Source: Desulfurococcales archaeon (GTDB lineage: Archaea; Thermoproteota; Thermoprotei_A; Sulfolobales; Ignicoccaceae). From it: a stretch of DNA of 12,232 bases. Location of the stretch: contig WAOJ01000085.1 of the NCBI GenBank assembly GCA_015521275.1, positions 1 to 12,232 on the forward strand, written 5' to 3'. The notes under the pieces are model-generated. The model saw only the letters and a list, made by a program, of their open reading frames with translations, did no database searches and was not told where the DNA came from. Shown one piece after another: positions 7,901 through 12,232 of the stretch (its first letter is position 1; each line of letters begins with the position of its first letter). Made by a program: the position numbers and the translations under genes.

Positions 7901-8035
7901 AGGGCTATAGAAAAGTACAAGGACTACATAGCTAGGGAGGTTAGGGCTGGGAATTTGGAACTTAGCGATAACCCGGTCGAGGGCAAGAAGTGGGAAGTTG
8001 AGGGCAACGAGCTGGTAATAGCGATAGAAAAATGA
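4934..8035 (+). CDS. ileS: Isoleucyl-tRNA synthetase
   Basis: The enzyme attaches isoleucine to tRNA-Ile with ATP in the cytoplasm. The class I signatures are clear: GPPTTNGFMHVGH (59-71, with HVGH as the HIGH motif, counted from TTG 4898) and KMSKS (633-637). Between them lies the large CP1 editing insert with WTTTPWT and the GTGIVHMAPAHGAEDF segment typical of IleRS. Cys pairs CPRC, CWRC, CPKC and CPKC suggest zinc-binding knuckles. The C-terminal anticodon-binding part follows (KSSPWDSVRFDPKDINRFKR onward). Length (1033 residues from ATG 4934) is usual for archaeal IleRS. I prefer ATG 4934 because a TATA box covers TTG 4898 and because homologues normally start close to xRYDPxxVEExI. It ends only four bases from the convergent gene on the other strand. 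Confidence 0.97.
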   Translation: MELGPRYDPLKVEEEIMKFWEENDIYRKVKELSEKRGKIKLFRFLEGPPTTNGFMHVGHMRGRTYKDVTLRFWRMRGYWVWDQAGWDTQGLPVELEVEKKLGFKSKKDILKYGVDKFVQECQKLVDFYLKRWEEDSKRMGLWLDYENAYQTRHPKYLDTAWTYLKKMFNEGRIYKGFRVVAVCPRCETALSSHEVAQGYKTVEDPSFYFKLPLKDEENTYLIAWTTTPWTIIANEAAAVHPNEKYVKIKVSGDDKEEYWILAKKRLEPFAKEVGLKEYEVVEEFDGKELIGKEYVHPLLEEVPAHKEHEKPNHTVIEGAIIRRRVLKGKEEEIVKEIFVSMDSGTGIVHMAPAHGAEDFEACKEAGVKMFRPIRKDGHFTEEAGKYAGMWFKDAEKQVIKDLKAKGLAVYVGKIRHEYPHCWRCGTPLMYYADEQWFIKVEDLREKLVNENDKVTWYPKWAYDRMKDWLQNARDWTISRERFWGTPLPIWTCPKCGYRLAIGSLKELKEKALNPEKVVDHHRPWVDEVKIKCPKCGAEMKREPYVVDVWLDSGIAHTAALKQIGKEDLWNLFYPYDWITEALDQTRGWFYTLLVTGVTWHGRVPYKRVLTQGHVLDAKGEKMSKSKGNVVWAKDVFEKYGVDPVRFFLSIKSSPWDSVRFDPKDINRFKRTLDILWNSVKFAKSYMDLDKWSLDKLREGFKYLEPEDSWVLAKTNEYIRKVAEALERSAIHHAALALNEFINEVISHKYISLVRPRVWEEEESSSKLAAYSTLFTVLDAAIRMMAPFTPFLAEYLYQAFQRDLGFEEESVHMLLWPEENSLYDPEEAEVVEELLEAAEKILALRTERKIKRRWPLPEAFIVIKDREEAAERREKVVGKDEEGKPIIVEEKVYKPLPSEAVVEKAAKVLGIYANINEVKVVSEPPQGDYDVIETSRLKIYVKVKLDEETKALGLAKEVIRRIQVMRKEMDLPLDYVVKKVRVYTPSDELKRAIEKYKDYIAREVRAGNLELSDNPVEGKKWEVEGNELVIAIEK

Positions 8036-8039
8036 GCGG

Positions 8040-8702
8040 TCAGCCGCCCAAGCTCTTTACGTAGGCCTTGGCCCTCTCCTCATATCTCTTTAAGCCTATC
8101 CCCATCGTCTTCAACAGTTCTTCCCTATACTTATACTCCTTGTAACCTTCGGAGCTAACCTTCAACAGCCAAGCCTTGTACAAACATCTAACTGCGTTGT
8201 CATAACCTCCAGTATTAGATATTACCTTCGTGGCGTTCAGCACTTGTTGCACGTCATTGCTCTTGAAGAGGGTCATAAGGGCCTTAACGGCTTCAGGCCC
8301 GTCCTTACAGTTAAGCCCCTCAACTGCCTTCGTTAAGTTTAACAAGTAAGCCTTGAAGACCTCTAGCTCTCTCAAGGATTCGGAATAGTAGTACTCGCTG
8401 GTCCACAAGTCCCTTAGCATGAAGACGGGGTTTGGACTATCGTTAAGTTCTAAGTCCAGCACTCGCATGAGTGAGTTCGTACTGTTTATTAGCTTGTCGT
8501 CCAACTTTAAGGCCTCTAAGGCTTTTATAGCGTTCTTCGTGAGCCAGAAGTATTTGAGCAAGTAGGGCTTGGCGGGCTGACAAGCGAGTTGGGTACACGT
8601 TATCATCCTGCTCAAGTCGTTCACACCTTGCGAAATCAAGCTAACGAAGGCACTCGCTTGTACCAAGCCCACCAAGGCTAGGAGCGCTACGTAGCTCTTC
8701 AT
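8040..8702 (-). CDS. Predicted secreted alpha-helical protein with four cysteines, family unknown
   Basis: The 220-residue product begins MKSYVALLALVGLVQASA, a signal peptide with a likely cleavage after ASA at about residue 18. The mature part is predicted to be mostly helical. It has four cysteines (36, 41, 132, 173), enough for two disulfides, and four N-glycosylation sequons (73, 87, 122, 156), both fitting an extracellular protein. The C-terminus is basic and charged (YKEYKYREELLKTMGIGLKR). There is no membrane anchor after the signal. I do not recognise the family. The gene has GAGGG at 8709-8705 very close to ATG 8702. Its promoter probably lies in the 63 bases shared with the divergent glycosyltransferase gene. 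Confidence 0.75.
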   Translation of the reverse strand: MKSYVALLALVGLVQASAFVSLISQGVNDLSRMITCTQLACQPAKPYLLKYFWLTKNAIKALEALKLDDKLINSTNSLMRVLDLELNDSPNPVFMLRDLWTSEYYYSESLRELEVFKAYLLNLTKAVEGLNCKDGPEAVKALMTLFKSNDVQQVLNATKVISNTGGYDNAVRCLYKAWLLKVSSEGYKEYKYREELLKTMGIGLKRYEERAKAYVKSLGG

Positions 8703-8752
8703 ATCCCTCTGCCCGAAGTGATCTGGAAAATAGAGGCTTTAGAAGGATTCAA

Positions 8753-8759
8753 GGGGAGG
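8753..8759 (+). promoter_or_regulatory. Shine-Dalgarno site selecting TTG 8766 of the glycosyltransferase
   Basis: GGGGAGG is followed after six bases by TTG 8766 in the glycosyltransferase frame. The longer start GTG 8718 has no such site and would leave only 15 bases between two divergent genes. Confidence 0.6.
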
Positions 8760-8765
8760 AACGAT

Positions 8766-9977
8766 TTGTTAGCCGATCTGGCCCTCTTGCTCTCCAGCGC
8801 CTACCACGTCTTGGGTGCCTTGTACTACTTGGGAGCCTCTAAGAGGAAGAGGGAAAAGGAGTTCGAGTTCGTGGACCTAGCAGTTCATATACCAGCTAAG
8901 TCGGAAGACCCGAAGATGTTGGCAAGGACGGTAAGGAAGGTTAAAGAGGTGTTAAATCCCAAGCAAATAATATTGGTAGTTGACCCCGAGAGCTTGGAGG
9001 CAGTTAAGAGGGAAGTTGGCGACCTTGCCTTAATCTTAACTGGAGCTGAGAAGGGCAAGGCCCACGCGTTAAACATAGCATTGCAATACACTGAAGCGAA
9101 GTACGTGATGGTACTAGATGCCGACTCCTACCCGGAAGAGGGTTACGCCTTGAGGACCAACCCCTATACCGCTTCCCTCTGGAGGGGCTATGCTTCAATT
9201 AAGAACAAGTGGAGCGAGGCGTTCGCGCCCTTCACCACCTTGGCCTCCATAGGGATAATTTATGGGAGGGACTTGTTAGGACTAAAAGTAATCCCTCCTG
9301 GCTCGGGCGTAATGATAGAGAAGGATCTCTTAGAAGATCTTGGAGGTTGGGACGAGGGAGCCTTGACGGAAGATATCGAGCTTGCCTTGAGGGCTTTGGA
9401 AAAGGGCATAAGAGCCAAAAGCTCGGACAGCTTTGTCTACGTTGAGGTTCCTCCGGGCTACTTCGAATTAAAGAAACAGCAAGCCCGCTGGGCTTACGGA
9501 GCAGTTCAAGCTATGCTCAAACACTTGAAGGCGTTGGATCCGGAGCTCTTCATGTACTTAACCCAGTACTCGATGTTGTGGTTACCGCTCATAGCATTAA
9601 TTCTCTCTCCCCTCGGTCTCTCTCCAATCTCTTTACTCATCTATTACTCTAGCGTGGCGTTCCAAGCGATCGCTTCTAACAGGGCGGCAAAGATATGGAA
9701 AGTAAATATGAGCTTGAAGAAGAGCGCTAGGGTCAGTGCGAGCGGTTTGGCTATGTCCATAGATATCTTGATTTCCATGGTTAAGGCCACGTTAGGAAGG
9801 CCCTTCAAGTGGGTCGTCACTCCTAAGGGAGGGAAGAGGCTTAAGGGAAGGCTAAGTACTGAGTATTTGCTCTTGCTCACCCCTCTGATCTCGATCCTTA
9901 ACCCGATTAGCTTGCCCTTAGCGTTACAATACTTCGCTTCTTCTCTGTTCGTGATAAAGGAAGTTAGGTCCGAGTAG
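8766..9977 (+). CDS. Membrane-bound family-2 glycosyltransferase
   Basis: The product probably transfers sugar from a nucleotide sugar to an acceptor at the cytoplasmic membrane, as in the cellulose/hyaluronan/N-acetylglucosaminyl transferase group. Numbering is from GTG 8718. An N-terminal membrane segment (about 18-40) precedes the GT-A domain: EKGKAHALN (111-119), DAD (134-136, metal and nucleotide binding), TEDIELALRALEKG (217-230, catalytic Asp) and QQARW (254-258, the QxxRW motif). After the catalytic domain are membrane segments at about 283-318, 341-359 and 382-413. FKWVVTPKGG (363-372) matches the amphipathic gating segment of this group. This set of motifs suggests a processive or lipid-linked enzyme for cell-surface glycans, but the sugar cannot be inferred. 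The start at TTG 8766 (403 residues) is supported by a strong ribosome binding site. It ends in TAG. Confidence 0.85.
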   Translation: MLADLALLLSSAYHVLGALYYLGASKRKREKEFEFVDLAVHIPAKSEDPKMLARTVRKVKEVLNPKQIILVVDPESLEAVKREVGDLALILTGAEKGKAHALNIALQYTEAKYVMVLDADSYPEEGYALRTNPYTASLWRGYASIKNKWSEAFAPFTTLASIGIIYGRDLLGLKVIPPGSGVMIEKDLLEDLGGWDEGALTEDIELALRALEKGIRAKSSDSFVYVEVPPGYFELKKQQARWAYGAVQAMLKHLKALDPELFMYLTQYSMLWLPLIALILSPLGLSPISLLIYYSSVAFQAIASNRAAKIWKVNMSLKKSARVSASGLAMSIDILISMVKATLGRPFKWVVTPKGGKRLKGRLSTEYLLLLTPLISILNPISLPLALQYFASSLFVIKEVRSE

Positions 9978-10012
9978 GCGGTTCGCTCACCCTTCGCTCC
10001 TTACGGACATCT

Positions 10013-10321
10013 TCATCCCTCTATTAGGATCGTCTGAGCGTGAGGTATTCCCTTAACTCTCTTCACAGCCATAGGGTGAATTAGTCCAGCCTCTTGGGCC
10101 AACCTCACAGCCCTTTCCCCTATTACGTATATCACGTCAGCTCCTTCCATCCTCCTCAAAGCTATGTCCTCCTCTACTCTCTCTCCTTTGAAAAAGTACT
10201 CATCTATTTTCAAAACCACCTCCCCCTCTCGGAACTCCTTTCCCATCAGCTCTTCGTCAACCACAGTCACTATCGTCGCGTTTGGAGTCTTGTGAACCTT
10301 AACCCAGAACAACCCCTTCAC
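10013..10321 (-). CDS. DUF424-family protein
   Basis: This is a small archaeal protein of about 100 residues whose family I recognise by FWVKVHKTPN at the start, the central FREGEVVLKIDEYFFKG and the C-terminal VKRVKGIPHAQTILIEG. DUF424 is widespread in archaea. Its biochemical role is not established to my knowledge. No signal peptide or membrane segment is seen, so it is cytoplasmic. The gene starts three bases after the PGDH stop, so the two are probably cotranscribed. GTG 10321 has no ribosome site at a good distance. TTG 10312, preceded by GGTGA, would give LFWVKVH as the N-terminus, which also fits the family. It lies tail to tail with the glycosyltransferase, 35 bases away. Confidence 0.75.
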   Translation of the reverse strand: MKGLFWVKVHKTPNATIVTVVDEELMGKEFREGEVVLKIDEYFFKGERVEEDIALRRMEGADVIYVIGERAVRLAQEAGLIHPMAVKRVKGIPHAQTILIEG

Positions 10322-10324
10322 CCT

Positions 10325-11251
10325 TTAGGATATACCCAAGGCCTCCATTATTCTCTTAGCAACTTCTACGGAAGTCCTCTCTTGTGCCTCTTGCGTCTGC
10401 GCCCCTATGTGGGCGGTTGCGAAGACGTTTGGATGTCTTATGAGTTCCATGAGCCATTCACTCCTCGGCGGTTCTTCTGGGTAGACGTCTAAGGCAGCCG
10501 CCCTCACCTTACCGCTCTTCAGACCTTCCAACAATGCCTTGTAATCCATAACTTCTCCCCTGGCCGCGTTTATTATTATGACTCCATCCTTCATCTTCTC
10601 TATAGCCTCTTTGTTAATCATGTTTCTCGTCTCCGGAGTTAAGGGGACGTGAAGGGTTATGATATCAGCATTCTTCAAGACCTCGTCCAAGTCTTGGGTG
10701 AACCTAACGCCCATCTCTTTAGCCATCTCACTCAAATCGAAGACGTCGTAAGCTATTACGTCCATTCCTAGGGCCTTTGCCCTCTTCGCAACCTCCCTCC
10801 CTATCCTTCCGAAGCCTATTACTCCTAACGTCTTGCCCATTATTTCGGTTCCCATGACCTTCTCCCACTTTCCTTCCAACAAGGCTCTGTAGCTGTAGTG
10901 TGCTCTCCTAGCTACTACTATCATCATTGCTATTACCAGCTCTGCTACGCTTACCTTCAAGGCGTCGGGGGCGTTTACGACCTTTATTCCCTTCTCCTTC
11001 GCTGCTTCCAGATCTATGTTGTCCAATCCGCTACCTGCTCTCGCTATTACCTTGAGTTTGTCAGCACTCTCTATGACCTCTCTCGTCACCTTTGTCCTGC
11101 TCCTAACTATTATTACGTCGAATCCCTTTATCCTCTCCTTTAACACTTCCGGCTTGTAGGCATCTAGGTCAACCACGACTTCAAAGCCCTTTTCCTTAAG
11201 CATTTCAAGACCCTTGGGATGAACCTTATCTGTTACGAGAACTCTGTACAC
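10325..11251 (-). CDS. serA: D-3-phosphoglycerate dehydrogenase, short form without ACT domain
   Basis: The enzyme oxidises 3-phosphoglycerate to 3-phosphohydroxypyruvate with NAD, the first step of serine synthesis. Residues are counted from GTG 11260: GFGRIG (149-154) is the dinucleotide-binding glycine motif and D172 in AYDVF is the NAD-ribose-binding acid. The catalytic triad of the D-2-hydroxyacid dehydrogenase family is R234 (NAARGEVMD), E263 (DVYPEEPP) and H284 (TAHIGAQT). [14 protein letters not shown] (74-87) matches PGDH closely. The protein ends at about 311 residues, so it lacks the C-terminal ACT regulatory domain that gives serine feedback in longer forms. Other 2-hydroxyacid substrates cannot be excluded. 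GGAGG at 11266-11262 is one base from GTG 11260 but ten bases from GTG 11251, so I chose 11251. A TATA-like TTTATG lies at 11291-11286. Confidence 0.9.
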   Translation of the reverse strand: MYRVLVTDKVHPKGLEMLKEKGFEVVVDLDAYKPEVLKERIKGFDVIIVRSRTKVTREVIESADKLKVIARAGSGLDNIDLEAAKEKGIKVVNAPDALKVSVAELVIAMMIVVARRAHYSYRALLEGKWEKVMGTEIMGKTLGVIGFGRIGREVAKRAKALGMDVIAYDVFDLSEMAKEMGVRFTQDLDEVLKNADIITLHVPLTPETRNMINKEAIEKMKDGVIIINAARGEVMDYKALLEGLKSGKVRAAALDVYPEEPPRSEWLMELIRHPNVFATAHIGAQTQEAQERTSVEVAKRIMEALGIS

Positions 11252-11285
11252 GCTGTCCACCCCTCCAACCCCTTGAGCTTCTGTT

Positions 11286-11291
11286 CATAAA
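11286..11291 (-). promoter_or_regulatory. TATA-like box for serA
   Basis: TTTATG on the minus strand, centred about 37 bases before GTG 11251. It would start transcription near 11262, next to the GGAGG site. This suggests serA-DUF424 has its own promoter, separate from the small membrane gene upstream. Confidence 0.35.
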
Positions 11292-11329
11292 GGCCGAGGT
11301 GATAGCGCTAAAGCTGGCGATACGTCGAA

Positions 11330-11515
11330 TCAGAGACCCAAGGACTTAAGCAATCCCTTCCCTCCCACGAGCAAGGCTCCCAAGTTTAGGCCGGCGATGA
11401 AAGCACCCACCACGAAGAGCGCTATTATTGTAGCTAGGAACACTATCACACTTATCATTATTAGATCATCGAGTGTGAGTTCTATTACCAGTCCTCTCAT
11501 CCTAACCCCTTTCAT
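11330..11515 (-). CDS. Small membrane protein (about 61 residues), unknown
   Basis: From ATG 11515 the product reads MKGVRMRGLVIEL, then an acidic stretch (TLDDL), then one long hydrophobic segment (MISVIVFLATIIALFVVGAF), then a glycine-rich, weakly amphipathic tail ending KGLLKSLGL. It is therefore probably a single-pass membrane protein. I do not recognise a family. The upstream codon ATG 11536 falls inside an AT-rich TATA-like stretch (11536-11550) and is unlikely to be the start. Transcription about 26 bases after that box would begin at or beside ATG 11515, which suggests a leaderless message. ATG 11500, preceded by AAAGGGG, is a second possibility. It lies between secG and serA on the same strand. 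Confidence 0.6.
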   Translation of the reverse strand: MKGVRMRGLVIELTLDDLIMISVIVFLATIIALFVVGAFIAGLNLGALLVGGKGLLKSLGL

Positions 11516-11535
11516 TCTTATGAAAGGAGCGAGCA

Positions 11536-11550
11536 TAAGTCTTAACTATT
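11536..11550 (-). promoter_or_regulatory. TATA-like region for the small membrane gene
   Basis: On the minus strand AATAGTTAAGACTTA offers TTAAG and CTTAT as TATA-like cores, 22-29 bases before ATG 11515. Confidence 0.35.
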
Positions 11551-11594
11551 AATGATCTCGCAAGGCTCTTTATCCCTTGGCTCAATCGTTTAGA

Positions 11595-11603
11595 CTTTTA
11601 TTT
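11595..11603 (+). promoter_or_regulatory. TATA-like box upstream of the structured RNA segment
   Basis: CTTTTATTT on the plus strand, centred about 24 bases before the first long helix of the GC-rich segment at 11623. It would place a transcription start near that helix if the RNA is made from the plus strand. Confidence 0.35.
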
Positions 11604-11769
11604 GATGCTGAGAAGCAACCATGCCCCGCCGTTCCCGGCGACGGCTGGGAGGCCTTACGCCCGCTGAAAGCGGGCGGATGGGCTGAACCGCCTCCACGGC
11701 GGGGCACATCAAAAACCCCTCAGATGCGGGAGGAAGATTCCTCATCCCCTTCAGCGAAGGGCGTGATCC
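11604..11769 (+). mobile_element. Candidate relic of an IS200/IS605 tnpB 3' end
   Basis: One plus-strand frame (in phase with 11604) reads GDGWEALRPLKAGG followed by PPPRRGTSKTPQMREE. This resembles from memory the low-complexity tail that archaeal TnpB proteins carry after their RuvC domain (GxxALRP... then ...MKEEAPP). No catalytic TnpB sequence precedes it: the frame is closed by TGA at 11553-11555, and no zinc-ribbon or DxNAA motif is present. The frame continues without a stop into the antisense of secG, so it is not a live gene. A hairpin at 11747-11761 would correspond to the right-end hairpin. If correct, only the right end of the element remains, lodged just behind secG. The family call is by resemblance only. 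Confidence 0.35.
11621..11765 (+). ncRNA. GC-rich structured RNA candidate, omega-RNA-like
   Basis: About 66 of the 90 bases at 11621-11710 are G or C, far more than in the flanks, and they form a nested structure by hand pairing. Helix 1 pairs 11623-11631 with 11697-11705 (9 bp, GCCCCGCCG). Helix 2 pairs 11648-11653 with 11690-11695 (6 bp). Helix 3 pairs 11658-11664 with 11670-11676 (7 bp, loop TGAAA). Downstream are a 5-bp hairpin (11730-11734 with 11739-11743) and a 6-bp hairpin (11747-11752 with 11756-11761). In a hyperthermophile such a GC-rich island usually marks a structured RNA. The best guess is the right-end RNA (omega-RNA) that overlaps the tnpB 3' end. Strand is inferred from the TATA-like box at 11595 and the TnpB-like frame. 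Confidence 0.5.
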
Positions 11770-11952
11770 TCATCGGGCGGCCCTTAAGATCAAGTCCAAC
11801 GCTGCTGCTATTACTGAAAGTACGAAGGCTGCAACTACCACGCTCCAAGGAGGTACTTGGACCTTCTCCTCGACCTCTTCGTAGAACCTCATTAGACCCA
11901 AGGCAGTAACCAAGCCGCTGTCAGCCTTCTTCCTCTTGCCCTTCCTGGCCAT
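11770..11952 (-). CDS. secG: Sec61-beta / SecG subunit of the protein translocase
   Basis: The 60-residue product is the beta subunit of the archaeal SecYEG translocon in the cytoplasmic membrane. It shows the expected order: a basic N-terminus (ARKGKRKKADSG), the conserved LVTALGLMRFYEE segment, a short linker (KVQVPPWSVV) and one C-terminal membrane helix (about 36-57) ending in LRAAR. Length is normal. ATG 11952 is the only sensible start. A TATA-like box at 11984-11990 places transcription about eight bases before it. The stop TGA (11772-11770) lies directly against the structured RNA segment. Confidence 0.9.
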   Translation of the reverse strand: MARKGKRKKADSGLVTALGLMRFYEEVEEKVQVPPWSVVVAAFVLSVIAAALDLILRAAR

Positions 11953-11983
11953 CGCCGAAGCCCCCGAACTCTATTAACCGAAC

Positions 11984-11990
11984 TTTAAAA
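11984..11990. promoter_or_regulatory. Palindromic TATA box shared by secG and the mazG-like gene
   Basis: TTTAAA at 11984-11989, inside CTTTAAAAAGG, reads as a TATA element on both strands. On the plus strand it predicts a transcription start within a few bases of ATG 12009 (a leaderless message). On the minus strand it predicts a start near 11961, just before ATG 11952. No other AT-rich box lies in the 56-base gap except TATTAAC at about 11972-11978. Confidence 0.5.
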
Positions 11991-12008
11991 AGGAACTCGG
12001 GAGCAAAA

Positions 12009-12232
12009 ATGTGCGACTTGAGGGAATTGCAAGAGTTCATTGAAAAGAAGTACTTCGTTAAGGATTTTAACAGGGGTTTGGAGAACACCGCCTTGTGGTT
12101 CGTAGAAGAGGTGGGAGAACTATCTGAGGCAATAATAAAGGGAGATAAAAGCTCGTTAAAGGAAGAGATGGCCGACGTGTTGGCTTGGTTGATCTCGCTA
12201 GCAAACTTGGTAAACGTTGACTTATGTGAAGC
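12009..12232 (+). CDS. MazG-like nucleoside triphosphate pyrophosphohydrolase, N-terminal part (runs off right edge)
   Basis: The all-alpha NTP pyrophosphohydrolases hydrolyse (d)NTPs to monophosphates and pyrophosphate and help clean the nucleotide pool. From ATG 12009, 74 codons are visible before the window ends. The family signature ExxE(12-28)ExxD is present as E34-V-G-E37 and E53-M-A-D56, which bind the magnesium ions. The helices LWFVEEVGELSEAIIKGD and LKEEMADVLAWLISLAN match the MazG core closely. The gene appears to have almost no leader behind the shared TATA box. It could equally be a dUTPase/RS21-type branch of the same superfamily, but MazG fits best. Confidence 0.88.
   Translation, partial: MCDLRELQEFIEKKYFVKDFNRGLENTALWFVEEVGELSEAIIKGDKSSLKEEMADVLAWLISLANLVNVDLCE

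Noticed and set aside
11623..11706. tRNA gene, because an acceptor-like GCCCCGC/GCGGGGC pair closes the segment
   Set aside because: Position 8 is not T, there is no T-loop GGTTC...ATCC, no D-loop GG, and the inner helices do not form a cloverleaf.
11621..11708. H/ACA guide RNA, because ACA follows the closing helix
   Set aside because: The internal loop is very lopsided (16 bases on one side, 1 on the other), so it forms no proper pseudouridylation pocket, and I see no clear kink-turn.
11723..11745. RNase P RNA conserved region I (GGGAGGAA) in the structured segment
   Set aside because: The consensus continues AAGTCC, while here it continues GATTCC and folds into a local hairpin. The partner P4 strand with ACAGAA and the GGCUUAU-like end are absent.
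11577..11909. 110-codon plus-strand frame as a live protein gene
   Set aside because: Its second half is antisense to secG and its first half is the GC-rich structured segment. Composition is Pro/Arg/Ser-rich, and it is better read as a structured RNA or relic.

Overview
The window looks like part of a hyperthermophilic archaeal chromosome, most likely crenarchaeal and perhaps Desulfurococcales. The evidence is tight gene packing, heavy use of AGG/AGA and TTG codons, many GTG and TTG starts, TATA-box-like promoters close to start codons, and an archaeal gene set (Sec61-beta-type SecG, Clp1/Grc3-type polynucleotide kinase, DUF424, archaeal-type IleRS). The species cannot be fixed from the sequence alone. 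No stretch longer than 300 bases lacks a gene.

Layout. At 1-342 (minus) a Thr-rich secreted protein starts at TTG and runs off the left edge. At 392-1822 (minus) is an ANL-superfamily acyl-CoA-synthetase-like protein that has lost the core of its phosphate-binding loop and the C-terminal catalytic lysine segment. At 1937-2830 (minus) is a four-CBS-domain protein whose first CBS domain is broken by one in-frame TAG. Divergent from it, 2894-4887 (plus) holds an overlapping pair: a Clp1/Grc3-type kinase and an HhH-GPD DNA glycosylase. IleRS follows at 4934-8035 with its own TATA box. A secreted four-cysteine protein (8040-8702, minus) lies tail to tail with ileS and head to head with a membrane family-2 glycosyltransferase (8766-9977, plus). 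On the minus strand from 11952 down to 10013 are secG, a 61-residue membrane protein, a short-form phosphoglycerate dehydrogenase and a DUF424 protein. A MazG-like pyrophosphohydrolase starts at 12009 and runs off the right edge.

Non-coding content. Between secG and the small membrane gene is a GC-rich, strongly structured segment (about 11621-11765). It reads like the 3' tail of an IS200/IS605 tnpB gene with its overlapping omega-RNA, left as a relic. Two divergent gene pairs (2830/2894 and 11952/12009) appear to share one palindromic TATA-like box each.

Several longest-ORF starts look too long, because a TATA-like box covers or follows them or a good Shine-Dalgarno site points to a later codon. 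I chose later starts for the ANL protein, IleRS, the glycosyltransferase, PGDH and the small membrane protein. The genes are mostly housekeeping (translation, RNA processing, DNA repair, secretion, serine synthesis). I see no coherent new multi-gene system. The points most worth a second look are the interrupted CBS gene, the degenerate ANL protein and the omega-RNA-like segment.
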